A stretch of DNA of 41,459 bases from Spirochaetaceae bacterium (GCA_028820215.1 JAPPKD010000309.1:1-41459); one strand, 5' to 3'. Shown: positions 9,268-17,550, counted from the first letter of the stretch. Made by a program: numbers and translations. Notes: generated by a model from the letters alone, not told the origin.

Positions 9268-9279
9268 CCGAGCCGGACG

Positions 9280-10101
9280 CTACATGAGGCGGCGGATGCG
9301 CTGCACGCGGCCCTCGCGGGAGGCGGCGAGCATGCGCTCCGGGGCCGCCAGGCGCCCGAGGAGGGCCGGGCTCTCCTGCACGAAGGTCTCCGCGTAACGG
9401 GTCCGCATCACGCGGCCCAGGTGGGCGAGCTCCATCTCGATGCGCCGGCGGGCGCGCTCCGGGTCGTGCTCCTGCGTGCGGTAGCACGCCTCCGCCTGCA
9501 CGCGCAGCTCGACGATATCGGCGGGCAGCTCCACCCCGCAGGTGACCTGGCTGGTGTCGAACATGATGCCGGAGAAGTAGGTGACCGCGACGCGATGCGG
9601 GCGCCCGGCGCGCGGGTTGGCGGCGCGGTCGCGCGCCTCCAGCACCGCCCGGCCCACTTCCGTGTGGTCGGTCCGGTGCGCCATGCGGAAGCCGGAGTCG
9701 CCGTACGGGTTCTCGGTGATCAGGATGTCGGGAGCGGCCTCGACGATCAGCTCCCGGATCGCGTCGATCGCCTGCGGCTGCTCCTGGCGGGTGAACGGCT
9801 TGTCGTCGAAGCCCAGCACGCGCACGTCGTCGATCCCGAACAGCGCCGCCGCCTGCCGCATCTCCTGTTCCTTGCGGCCGGTGTATGCCTCTACCGGCTC
9901 GCCGACGATGGCGGGGTCGCGTTCCGCCTCCGGCTTTGCCATCTCGTCCAGGAAGCGCTCGCGGTGGGTGGCGCCGCCGTGCGTGACGCTGCAGACGGTC
10001 ACCCGATCGCCCGCGCGGGCATGCAGGCAGAGGGTGCCGGACACCCAGGTCCAGTCGTGTGGGCGCGCCATGACGGCCAGCAGACGGAGCGGTTCGCTCA
10101 C
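9280..10101 (-). CDS. PIG-L/LmbE-like deacetylase family protein with altered metal site
   Basis: A 273-residue protein with the PIG-L fold. Family members remove N-acetyl groups from sugars using zinc bound by an Ala-His-Pro-Asp-Asp motif and a downstream His. Here the first motif reads ARPHDW (residues 12-17): the ligand His is Arg13 and the base Asp is His15, while Asp16 is kept. The distal HRTDH (142-146) is intact. It may be catalytically changed or dead. The start is GTG 10101 with AGGA about 7 bases upstream, 9 bp after the PIN toxin stop, so it looks like the third gene of the antitoxin-toxin operon. Confidence 0.8.
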   Translation of the reverse strand: MSEPLRLLAVMARPHDWTWVSGTLCLHARAGDRVTVCSVTHGGATHRERFLDEMAKPEAERDPAIVGEPVEAYTGRKEQEMRQAAALFGIDDVRVLGFDDKPFTRQEQPQAIDAIRELIVEAAPDILITENPYGDSGFRMAHRTDHTEVGRAVLEARDRAANPRAGRPHRVAVTYFSGIMFDTSQVTCGVELPADIVELRVQAEACYRTQEHDPERARRRIEMELAHLGRVMRTRYAETFVQESPALLGRLAAPERMLAASREGRVQRIRRLM

Positions 10102-10110
10102 GGCGTCATC

Positions 10111-10506
10111 CTACACGAGTTGGAAACCACGCTCCTCGAAGTGGGGATCGAAAGCGAACGCCGAGGAAATACCGTGCTGCCGCATCACGGCGAAGCTGGC
10201 GCAATCGACCAGGCTCAACCGGCGTCGGTTGGCGTCGAGGAAGGTGGCAACTGCCTGTGCATGGACCGCCTCATCGATCAGGATGACTGTGACGATCGGC
10301 AGGAGATCGTCGAACATCGCGCGCACGGCCTCCATGCCAAGCCTCGCCTGGAGCAGCGCCGCGCTTTCCACGCACACGTAGTTCGATGTGGTGAGCGGCG
10401 TTCTGGCGGTAATCAACTGGCTCCAACCCTCAAGCGCCCGAGCATGTCCGTCGTCGTTCGTATCGAGCGCCGCGTACAGCGCGGACGTGTCGACGAAGAC
10501 GCTCAT
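10111..10506 (-). CDS. PIN-domain toxin (VapC-like ribonuclease)
   Basis: A 131-residue PIN-domain protein, the metal-dependent RNase toxin of VapBC-type modules. The acidic active site is recognisable: Asp6 in the first strand (VFVDTSALY), Glu47, Asp101 (SLVDCASF) and Asp120 (FDPHF). The start overlaps the antitoxin stop as ATGA, the usual arrangement for this module. All four acidic positions are present, so the toxin is probably functional. Confidence 0.9.
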   Translation of the reverse strand: MSVFVDTSALYAALDTNDDGHARALEGWSQLITARTPLTTSNYVCVESAALLQARLGMEAVRAMFDDLLPIVTVILIDEAVHAQAVATFLDANRRRLSLVDCASFAVMRQHGISSAFAFDPHFEERGFQLV

Positions 10507-10769
10507 CGCTCACGCTGACCGCGCTGCGCGTACGCTTCAGCCAGATAGCGGTCGTGCTCTCGGGAGACGTCGGATCGTCCCGAGCGGAATCGTCCCAATG
10601 CCGAGAGCGCACGACGCTCCCGGTCCGACTGTGAGGTCTGTTCCGCTGAGTCCAGGATGCTGTCCACCCCGTTCCGCACCAACTCGGCCACCGACACGTC
10701 ACGATCCACCGCCAGCCGTTTCAGTCGGCGAAGCTGCTCCTCCGTGAGCTGCACTTGTGTTCTAATCAC
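10503..10769 (-). CDS. Ribbon-helix-helix antitoxin (VapB/CopG-like)
   Basis: An 88-residue antitoxin. The first 42 residues form a ribbon-helix-helix pattern: a beta strand (RTQVQLT) followed by two helices with a VSVAELVRNGV turn. The acidic/basic tail would wrap the PIN toxin. The start is GTG 10769; only a weak AGG precedes it. An imperfect 11-bp inverted repeat lies 8 bp upstream (10777-10808), a likely site for autorepression by the antitoxin or its toxin complex. Confidence 0.85.
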   Translation of the reverse strand: MIRTQVQLTEEQLRRLKRLAVDRDVSVAELVRNGVDSILDSAEQTSQSDRERRALSALGRFRSGRSDVSREHDRYLAEAYAQRGQRER

Positions 10770-10776
10770 AGCCTGT

Positions 10777-10808
10777 ATGTTGGCATGGGATCGTCGTCAT
10801 GACAACAT
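10777..10808. promoter_or_regulatory. Inverted repeat, probable operator of RHH/PIN module
   Basis: The arms ATGTTGGCATG (10777-10787) and CATGACAACAT (10798-10808) match as reverse complements at 10 of 11 positions, with a 10-base spacer. The site starts 8 bp upstream of the antitoxin start. RHH antitoxins commonly bind such repeats to repress their own operon. No experimental support. Confidence 0.5.
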
Positions 10809-10870
10809 GTATCATCCAGAGTTGGTCAAAGCCCCTGGTCAAGTTGCGCCCGTGGTATGGGCTTGCACGA

Positions 10871-10888
10871 CTCGGCCGTTTTGCCGAG
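10871..10888. promoter_or_regulatory. Short perfect inverted repeat upstream of BMP importer
   Basis: CTCGGC and GCCGAG flank six bases (CGTTTT), about 60 bp before the binding-protein start. No U-run follows on the plus strand, so it is not a standard terminator. It could be an operator or an RNA hairpin in the leader. Confidence 0.25.
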
Positions 10889-10947
10889 CATGTCGAGCAG
10901 CTGCGCGGCGCATGCGTCCGCGCACCCACCGATACGGAGGCATCACC

Positions 10948-11934
10948 GTGCGACGAATGTTCTGTGCGGCAGCGATCGGCCTGTTGTGCGCCGGCGCCGT
11001 CATGGCCGACATCAAGCCGGCCGTCGTCTACGACGTCGGCAGCAAGTTCGACAAGTCGTTCAACGAGGGCGTCTACAACGGCGCCGAGCGGTTCAAGCAG
11101 GAGACCGGCGTCGCATACGCCGAGTTCCAGATCACCAACGAGGCGCAGCGCGAGCAGGCGTTCCGGAACTTCGCCCGCCGCGACTACAGCCCGATCATCG
11201 CCGTGGGCTTCAGCCAGGCGCCGGCCGTGGAGGCGGTTGCCGCCGAATACCCGGACACCAGCTTCGCGATCATCGACATGGTCGTGGACCTGCCCAACGT
11301 GCAGTCCATCGTGTTCAAGGAGCACGAGGGCTCGTTCCTGGTGGGCATGATCGCCGCCATGGCGTCCGAGACCGGCACGGTCGGCTTCGTGGGCGGCATG
11401 GACATCCCGCTGATCCGCCGGTTCGGCTGCGGCTACGTGCAGGGGGTGCGGTACGTCACCCCGGACGCGGAGATCTACCAGAACATGGCCGGAACCACGC
11501 CGGCGGCGTGGAGCGATCCGGTCAAGGGCGCGGAGCTCGCCAAGTCGCAGTTCGACCGCGGCGCGGACGTGGTGTTCGCGGCGGCCGGGGCCACCGGGCT
11601 GGGCGTTCTGCAGGCCGCCGCGGACGGCGGCAAGCTGTCGATCGGCGTGGACTCCAACCAGAACTACCTGCACCCGGGATCGGTGCTGACCTCGATGCTC
11701 AAGCGGGTCGACGTCGCGGCCTACGACGTGTTCAAGACCGCCCTGGAGGGCACCTGGGAGCCGGGCTTCAGGAACCTGGGGCTGGCCGAGGACGGCGTCG
11801 GCTGGGCGCTCGACGAGCACAACCAGGCACTGATCAGCGACGAGATGACCGAGCGGGTGGAGGCCGCGCGAGCCGCGATCGTCGCCGGGGAGATGGAGAT
11901 CCACGACTACATGGCGACCAACTCCTGCCCATAG
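10948..11934 (+). CDS. BMP family (PnrA/TmpC-like) nucleoside-class substrate-binding protein
   Basis: A 328-residue periplasmic binding protein of the basic membrane protein (BMP) family, whose characterised members bind purine nucleosides or riboflavin. A signal peptide (hydrophobic core ending AVMA) is followed by a VVYDVGSKFDKSFNEG strand, the family's conserved substrate-site segment. GFSQAP, FVGGMDIP and IGVDSNQ motifs follow. GTG 10948 is chosen because GGAGG (10936-10940) is seven bases upstream; the in-frame ATG at 10957 is too far from it. First gene of a four-gene importer operon. The exact ligand is unknown. Confidence 0.92.
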   Translation: MRRMFCAAAIGLLCAGAVMADIKPAVVYDVGSKFDKSFNEGVYNGAERFKQETGVAYAEFQITNEAQREQAFRNFARRDYSPIIAVGFSQAPAVEAVAAEYPDTSFAIIDMVVDLPNVQSIVFKEHEGSFLVGMIAAMASETGTVGFVGGMDIPLIRRFGCGYVQGVRYVTPDAEIYQNMAGTTPAAWSDPVKGAELAKSQFDRGADVVFAAAGATGLGVLQAAADGGKLSIGVDSNQNYLHPGSVLTSMLKRVDVAAYDVFKTALEGTWEPGFRNLGLAEDGVGWALDEHNQALISDEMTERVEAARAAIVAGEMEIHDYMATNSCP

Positions 11935-13466
11935 AGTCAGCTCCTCCCGCGATCGCGCTGCGCGGGATCAACAAGCGCTTCGGTGCCGTAGAGGCCAACC
12001 GCGACGTGTCGCTGGAGGTGGCGGCGGGGTCCATCCACGGCATCGTCGGCGAGAACGGCGCCGGCAAGTCGACCCTGATGAGCATCCTTTACGGGTTCTA
12101 CCGGGCCGACTCTGGCACGATCGAGGTAGCCGGCCGGCCGGCTGCCATCGCCAGCCCGCGGGACGCGATCGCCGCCGGCATCGGCATGGTCCACCAGCAC
12201 TTCATGCTGGTGGAGCCGCTGACGGTGCTGGAGAACGTCCTGCTGGGCGCCGAAGGCGCCGCGCTTCTGCAGCGCGGCCTGCGCCGCGCGCGTGCGACGC
12301 TGACCCACCTTGCGCGGGAGTACCGGCTGGAGGTGGACGTCGATGCTCCGGTCGGCGACCTGCCGGTCGGCATCCAGCAGCGGGTGGAGATCCTCAAGGC
12401 GCTGTACCGCGGCGCCGAGACCCTGATCCTGGACGAGCCGACCGGCGTGCTGACGCCCCAGGAGGCCGACGAGCTGTTCCGGATCCTGACCGCGCTCAAG
12501 GAACAGGGGCGAACGATGATCCTGATCACGCACAAGCTGCGCGAGATCATGGCCGCGACCGACCGCGTGACCGTGATGCGCGCCGGCCAGGTGGTGGCCC
12601 ACGTGGACACCGCGGAGACCTCGCAGGAGCACCTGGCCGAGCTCATGGTGGGCCGCGCGGTGCTGTTGCGGGTGGAGAAGAGCCCGGCCACGCCGGGCGA
12701 GGTGATGCTTGCCGCCGACCGCCTGGACTACACCGACGCCGCGGGCGTGCGCCGCGTGCGGGAGGTGAGCCTGAACGTGCGCCGGGGAGAGATCGTCGGC
12801 ATCGCCGGCGTGGCGGGCAACGGGCAGTCGGAGCTGATGGCGCTGCTCGCCGGGATCGAGCGGCCGGACGCCGGCACGGTGACGGTCAGCGGCCGCCTGG
12901 TCTGCGACGCCCGCGACGCCGCCGACGCGCGCCGGATGCGCCACGCAGGCCTGGGGCATGTGCCGGAGGACCGCCAGCGCATGGGGCTGGTCACCGCCTT
13001 CGCGGCCAACGAATCCTCGATCCTGGGCTACCACGACGATAGCGCCTACAACGGCGCCATCCTCATGCACCGGCGGGAAATCATCGCCTCTGCCCGGCGG
13101 CAGATGAACGAGTTCGACGTGCGCCCGCCCGATCCGCTGCTGCGCTCCGATGCCTTCTCCGGCGGCAACCAGCAGAAGATCATCGTCGCCCGCGAGCTGG
13201 ACCGCGATCCCGACGTGCTGCTCATCGGCCAGCCCACCCGCGGGCTCGACATCGGCGCGATCGAGTTCATCCACCGGCGTCTGATTCTGCTGCGTGACCG
13301 GGGCATGGCGATCCTGCTGGTCTCGGTCGAGCTGGACGAGATCATCGCGCTGAGCGACCGGGTGCTGGTGATGTTCGACGGCGCCATCGCCGGCGAAGTG
13401 GCCGGCGCGGACGCGACCGAGCAGACCATCGGTCCGCTGATGGCCGGGATCGGCGCGGCGGCCTGA
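11931..13466 (+). CDS. Dual ABC ATPase of BMP-type importer (start codon unclear)
   Basis: About 511 residues with two nucleotide-binding domains, the usual size for this family. Domain 1 has Walker A GENGAGKST, the degenerate signature LPVGIQQR and LILDEPTGVLTP. Domain 2 has a poor Walker A (GVAGNGQSE), signature FSGGNQQK and LLIGQPTRGLD, with Gln in place of Glu as is common in the family. The reading frame has no ATG, GTG or TTG near its beginning: the domain starts straight after the binding-protein stop, where only ATA (11931) or CTG (11925) could initiate. The first usual start (GTG 12006) would remove the first strand. The boundary given is the ATA and is provisional. Confidence 0.85.
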   Translation: MESAPPAIALRGINKRFGAVEANRDVSLEVAAGSIHGIVGENGAGKSTLMSILYGFYRADSGTIEVAGRPAAIASPRDAIAAGIGMVHQHFMLVEPLTVLENVLLGAEGAALLQRGLRRARATLTHLAREYRLEVDVDAPVGDLPVGIQQRVEILKALYRGAETLILDEPTGVLTPQEADELFRILTALKEQGRTMILITHKLREIMAATDRVTVMRAGQVVAHVDTAETSQEHLAELMVGRAVLLRVEKSPATPGEVMLAADRLDYTDAAGVRRVREVSLNVRRGEIVGIAGVAGNGQSELMALLAGIERPDAGTVTVSGRLVCDARDAADARRMRHAGLGHVPEDRQRMGLVTAFAANESSILGYHDDSAYNGAILMHRREIIASARRQMNEFDVRPPDPLLRSDAFSGGNQQKIIVARELDRDPDVLLIGQPTRGLDIGAIEFIHRRLILLRDRGMAILLVSVELDEIIALSDRVLVMFDGAIAGEVAGADATEQTIGPLMAGIGAAA

Positions 13467-13467
13467 G

Positions 13468-13519
13468 GTGGCTGCCACCCGTGACTGACCGGCGTGGCTG
13501 ACTGACGTGGCTGCCGCCC
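13468..13519 (+). repeat. Four 13-bp tandem repeats ending at the permease start codon
   Basis: Four 13-base units, each beginning GTGRCTG, lie head to tail: GTGGCTGCCACCC, GTGACTGACCGGC, GTGGCTGACTGAC and GTGGCTGCCGCCC. The first and last differ at one base. The fourth unit carries the GTG start of the permease. The three earlier GTGs each run into a stop within a few codons. Confidence 0.7.
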
Positions 13520-14625
13520 TGCCGGAAGGAGGCCTGCCGCGCTGGGCCGCCAACGGCGTGCTGCCGCTGGTCAACCTGCTGGCCGCGTTCGTGGTAGCCG
13601 GCATCGTCATCCTGATCATCGGCGAGAGTCCGATCCAGGCGCTGGCGGTCCTGGTCCGGGGGGCGTTCGGGTTCCCGGAGGCGTGGGGCTACACCCTGTA
13701 CTACGCCACCAACTTCATCTTCACCGCGCTGGCCGTGTCGGTCGCCCTGCACTGCGGCCTGTTCAACATCGGCGGCGAGGGCCAGGGCTATCTCGGCGGC
13801 CTGGGAGTCGGGCTGGTATGCCTGTTCCTGGACGGCCTGCCGCTGGTGGTCCTGCTGCCGCTGGCAGTCGCGGCCGGCGCCCTGTTCGGGGCGGTGTGGG
13901 CGTGGGTGCCGGGTTACCTGCAAGCGCGGCGCGGCTCGCACATCGTCATCACCACCATCATGTTCAACTTCCTGGCGGCCACGCTGATGGTCTACCTGCT
14001 GGTGAACGTGCTCATCGATCCCGGTCAGATGTCGCCCCAGAGCCGCTCCTTCGCCGAGCACGTGCGGGTGCCGGCGATGCACGAAGTGCTCGGATGGATC
14101 GGCATCGACTTCCCGCGCACGCCGCTCAACATGGCGTTTCCGTGGGCGCTGATGTGCGGCGCCGGCGTGTGGATCTTCATCTGGCACACGCGCTGGGGCT
14201 ACGAGCTGCGCACCGTCGGGGCCAACACCGACGCCGCGGTCTACGCCGGCATCTCGCCGTCTCGGAACATCGTCCGCGCCATGGCGATCTCCGGCGCACT
14301 GGCCGGGATGATGGGGCTCAACGAGATCATGGGCGTCAGCCACCGGCTGCTGCTCAACTTCACTGCCGGCTACGGGTTCGTGGGCATCGCCGTCTCCCTG
14401 ATGGGCCGCAACCACCCGCTGGGGATCGTGGTCGCCAGCCTGCTGTTCGGAGCGCTGTATCAGGGCGGCGCGGAGTTGGCGTTCGAGATGCCGAAGGTGA
14501 GCCGCGAACTGGTGGTGGTGATCCAGGGCCTGGTGATCCTGTTCGTGGGGGCGCTGGAGTATCTGTTCCGTCCCGTGCTGCTGCCCTGGCTGCGCGGCCG
14601 CCGGCGGGCCGCGGCGGAGCCGTAG
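13507..14625 (+). CDS. BMP-type importer permease 1 (YufP-like)
   Basis: Integral membrane permease of 372 residues with many hydrophobic helices, of the branched-chain-amino-acid/ribose permease superfamily. Family signposts include the GLFNIGGEGQGYLGGLG segment and a second block with GANTDAAVYAGIS. It pairs with the next gene to form the nucleoside-class channel. The start is GTG 13507, inside a 13-bp tandem repeat and with no clear ribosome site. The stop lies 3 bp before the next gene. Confidence 0.9.
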   Translation: MAAALPEGGLPRWAANGVLPLVNLLAAFVVAGIVILIIGESPIQALAVLVRGAFGFPEAWGYTLYYATNFIFTALAVSVALHCGLFNIGGEGQGYLGGLGVGLVCLFLDGLPLVVLLPLAVAAGALFGAVWAWVPGYLQARRGSHIVITTIMFNFLAATLMVYLLVNVLIDPGQMSPQSRSFAEHVRVPAMHEVLGWIGIDFPRTPLNMAFPWALMCGAGVWIFIWHTRWGYELRTVGANTDAAVYAGISPSRNIVRAMAISGALAGMMGLNEIMGVSHRLLLNFTAGYGFVGIAVSLMGRNHPLGIVVASLLFGALYQGGAELAFEMPKVSRELVVVIQGLVILFVGALEYLFRPVLLPWLRGRRRAAAEP

Positions 14626-14628
14626 CGA

Positions 14629-15666
14629 ATGGAGGCGTTCGGGTTTTTCGTCCTGCTGCTGGACGCCACGTTGCGGGTGTCGGTGCCGCTCGTGCTGGCG
14701 TCGCTGGCCGGGCTGTTCTCGGAGCGGTCGGGGATCGTCGACATCGGGCTGGAGGGAAAGATGCTCGGCGGCGCGTTCGCTGCCGCCTCCGCGTCGTACG
14801 TGTGCTCGGACCTGCTTGCGGCCGCGGGGCTGACGGCCCTGCTGCCGGCGGCGGCCTGGGTGGGCCTGGCGGCGGGCATCGCCTGCGCGGTGCTGCTGGC
14901 GCTGCTGCACGGCGTGGCGTGCATCCGCTTCCACGGCAACCAGATCGTCTCCGGCGTGGCGATCAACATCCTCGTCGCCGGCCTCACCGTGCTGCTGGCC
15001 AGCGCCTGGTTCGGACAAGGGGGTCGGACGCCGCAGCTCCCGCCGGAGGGGCGGTTTCGCCCGACGGTCTGGCCGGGCGCCGAGGCGGTCCAGGAGGTGC
15101 CGGTCATCGGCCACCTGTACGGCGAGCTGCTGTCCGGGCACAACGTGCTGGTGTACGCGGCGTTCCTGACCGTGCCGGCCGCGTTCTGGGTGATCTACCG
15201 GACCCGCTTCGGGCTGCGGCTGCGCGCCGTCGGCGAGAACCCGGAGGCGGTGGACACCGCCGGCATCTCCGTGGCCGCGATCCGCTACCGCGCCGTGCTG
15301 CTGTGCGGAGCGCTGTGCGGCGCGGCCGGCGCCTACCTGGCCACCGCGCAGTCCGCGGCGTTCATCCGCGACATGACCGCCGGCAAGGGGTTCATCGCGC
15401 TGGCCGCCCTGATCTTCGGCAAGTGGCGCCCGGGCCGCACGCTCGTGGCCTGCCTGCTGTTCGGGTTCCTGGAAGCCCTGGCCGCCCGGCTGCAGGGCGC
15501 CTTCGACCTGCAGGGCACCGCCGGTGCGCTGCGGGCGCTGGTGGCGGCGGCGCCGTTCGTGATCGAGGCGCTGCCCTACGCCCTGGTCGTGCTCCTGCTG
15601 GCCGGCTTCGTCGGCCGCGCGATCGCGCCGAGGGCGAGCGGCATCCCCTATCTCAAGTCGGGTTGA
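14629..15666 (+). CDS. BMP-type importer permease 2 (YufQ-like)
   Basis: A 345-residue second permease of the importer. It is rich in hydrophobic helices, with the typical SGIVDIGLEGKMLGGAF block near residue 35 and a later AVGENPEAVDTAGIS segment that parallels permease 1. The 3-bp gap to the upstream gene indicates translational coupling. With the binding protein, double ATPase and first permease, this completes an importer of the Bmp/Yuf or riboflavin/nucleoside class. Confidence 0.9.
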   Translation: MEAFGFFVLLLDATLRVSVPLVLASLAGLFSERSGIVDIGLEGKMLGGAFAAASASYVCSDLLAAAGLTALLPAAAWVGLAAGIACAVLLALLHGVACIRFHGNQIVSGVAINILVAGLTVLLASAWFGQGGRTPQLPPEGRFRPTVWPGAEAVQEVPVIGHLYGELLSGHNVLVYAAFLTVPAAFWVIYRTRFGLRLRAVGENPEAVDTAGISVAAIRYRAVLLCGALCGAAGAYLATAQSAAFIRDMTAGKGFIALAALIFGKWRPGRTLVACLLFGFLEALAARLQGAFDLQGTAGALRALVAAAPFVIEALPYALVVLLLAGFVGRAIAPRASGIPYLKSG

Positions 15667-15725
15667 TCCCGGAACGGGGGTGCTGATTTGACGCAACATC
15701 AGCCGCCACACATACTTCCGGCGCC

Positions 15726-16208
15726 ATGAAGAGACTGTTGACCATCGGGTGCATCGCGGTGTGTCTGCTGGCGAGCGGCGTGGTCGCGGCGGACGAGCAT
15801 TCCGCGATCATGGATGAGACCTCCCGGCACATGGTCGCGCAGGCCATGCTGACCGCCCACTTCATCGATGCCGCGCTCAAAGCCGGCATGGACCCGGAGC
15901 AGATCAACGCCGTGCTCGCCGACATCGCCGCCAACTCGGTGATCTCCGAGTTCTGGATCAGCGACGAGACGGGGCAGATCGCCTTCACGAACATCCCCGG
16001 CGCCGAGTTCGCGTTCCCGACCGATCCCGACGCCGGCACGCAGGCGGCGCCGTTCGCCATGCTCCTGCAGGGCGGGGGGGTCGTGATCCAGGACGCGCAG
16101 CCGCGCGAGCTCGACGCGGCGGTCTTCAAGTACGTCGGCGTCGGGGGCATCGACCAGCCGCGGATCGTGCAGGTCGGCGTGTCCGTTGCCGAGCTGGAGA
16201 GCGAATGA
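15726..16208 (+). CDS. Secreted stand-alone Cache-like sensor domain protein
   Basis: A 160-residue exported protein. A signal peptide (residues 1-22, ending VVAA) is followed by a pattern typical of single Cache sensor domains: a long helix, then ISEFWISDETGQIAFTN, a Phe-Pro pair, a LLQGGGVVIQDAQPRE strand turn and a final FKYVGV strand. Cache domains normally sit outside receptors and bind small ligands. Here no membrane helix or signalling domain follows, so it may act as a soluble binding protein or partner of an unseen receptor. It lies 59 bp after the importer permease and 19 bp before the Memo-like gene. Confidence 0.65.
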   Translation: MKRLLTIGCIAVCLLASGVVAADEHSAIMDETSRHMVAQAMLTAHFIDAALKAGMDPEQINAVLADIAANSVISEFWISDETGQIAFTNIPGAEFAFPTDPDAGTQAAPFAMLLQGGGVVIQDAQPRELDAAVFKYVGVGGIDQPRIVQVGVSVAELESE

Positions 16209-16227
16209 GCAGCACGTAAGCCCACGC

Positions 16228-17550
16228 GTGCGCTACACCATCGATCCGCCGCTGCCGCGGGTCCGTCACGTCGACGTGATCCCGGTCGATCACGACGGCT
16301 CCCGCGCGTTCTACGTGCGCGATCCACTGGAGTTCGCCCCGCAGCCGATCGTGCTCGGCGCCGCGGGGCTGCTGATCCTGTCCTGCCTGGACGGCAGGCA
16401 CTCGATGGGACAGGTCCGCCAGGTTCTGCGGGAGCGGCTCCCCAGCGCCGACATCGACGCGGCCGAGATTCGCCGGCTGCTGCGCACGCTGAGCCGCGGC
16501 TGCTTCCTGCACGACCGGGTGGCGGCCGAACGCATCGCCCTCGTGTCAAAGGAGTTCGAGCGCGCCACGGTGCGGCCGGCCTGGCACGCCGGCAGGTCGT
16601 ACCCGGACGACGCGGGCGAGCTGGCCGCGATGTTCGACCGGTTCTTCGTCGAGGCCCGGACGGCGATCCCCAAGGCCATGGAGCCCGCGGCCGTCCCGGC
16701 AGCTCGCGCAGACGCGCCGTGCCTGGCGGCCGTGATGTGCCCGCACATCGACCTGCGGGCGGGCGGCGAGATCTACCCGCCGGCCTTCGCGGCGCTGGCC
16801 GCCGCGGCGCGTGATCCACGGCCCATCGAGCTCTACGTCATCCTGGGCGTCGCCCACCATGCCGGCGTGGAGCCGGGCGCCGGGTTCGCGATCGCGACCG
16901 ACAAGGACTATGCGACCCCGTTCGGCCAGGCGCCGACCAGCCGCGGCGTGATCGACGAGTGGTCGCGCCGCGCTGGCCGCGACGTCACCGACCGGCAGAC
17001 CCTGCACCGCACCGAGCACTCGGTGGAGTTCCCGCTGCTGTTCCTGCACTACACCCAGGCGCGCGCCGAGTTGCCCTCCTACGAGGTTGTGCCGGTGCTG
17101 CTCGGCAGCGTCGACCCCTACCTGCGCGACGGCGCCGACCCGTTGCAGGCGCCGGAGGTCTCAGGCGAGCTTGCGGCGCTGCGCGAGGCGGTCGCCGCCA
17201 GCGGCAAGCGCGCGCTCTACGTCCTCAGCGTGGACCTCGCCCACATCGGCCCCAAGTTCGGCCATGCCGACAGCGTGGACGACGCGGGCGCCGCGACGTG
17301 CGAGCAGGCCGACCGCGCCCTGCTGGACTACGCGCAGCGGTTCGACTCGGCAGGCCTTACGCGCTCGCTTCACGCCAACGGCAACAGCCGCAACGTGGAC
17401 GCCATCTCCGGACTGTACTCGCTCTACCCCCTGCTGGCCGGCGGTGAACGCCACGGCACCCTGCTCGCCTACGGCCAGAACCGCCAGCCCGACACCGGCT
17501 CGCTGGTCAGCTACGCCAGCATGGCCTTTTTTCAGTCTACGGCGGCTTGA
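16228..17550 (+). CDS. Memo-like (AmmeMemoRadiSam system B) protein with PqqD-like N-terminal domain
   Basis: About 440 residues. The N-terminal part (1-100) resembles a PqqD/winged-helix-type domain (VRDPLEFAPQPIVL, then LDGRHSMGQV). The rest matches Memo proteins, metal-binding relatives of extradiol dioxygenases: PHIDLRAGG with His173, LGVAHHAG with His210 and His211, and EHSVEFPLLFL. The region that holds the metal-ligand Cys in human MEMO1 reads NVDAISGLY here, so that Cys is missing. GTG 16228 is preferred; TTG 16186 would overlap the upstream gene. No AmmeMemoRadiSam A or radical SAM partner is in the window. Confidence 0.75.
   Translation: MRYTIDPPLPRVRHVDVIPVDHDGSRAFYVRDPLEFAPQPIVLGAAGLLILSCLDGRHSMGQVRQVLRERLPSADIDAAEIRRLLRTLSRGCFLHDRVAAERIALVSKEFERATVRPAWHAGRSYPDDAGELAAMFDRFFVEARTAIPKAMEPAAVPAARADAPCLAAVMCPHIDLRAGGEIYPPAFAALAAAARDPRPIELYVILGVAHHAGVEPGAGFAIATDKDYATPFGQAPTSRGVIDEWSRRAGRDVTDRQTLHRTEHSVEFPLLFLHYTQARAELPSYEVVPVLLGSVDPYLRDGADPLQAPEVSGELAALREAVAASGKRALYVLSVDLAHIGPKFGHADSVDDAGAATCEQADRALLDYAQRFDSAGLTRSLHANGNSRNVDAISGLYSLYPLLAGGERHGTLLAYGQNRQPDTGSLVSYASMAFFQSTAA

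Noticed and set aside
15682..15703. GCTGAT/ATCAGC hairpin between the importer and the Cache gene
   Set aside because: The stem is only six base pairs and no U-run follows, so it was not called a terminator.
13342..15711. Very long minus-strand open frame across the BMP permeases
   Set aside because: Both plus-strand permeases are well supported; the opposite frame is Arg/Gln/His-rich low complexity.
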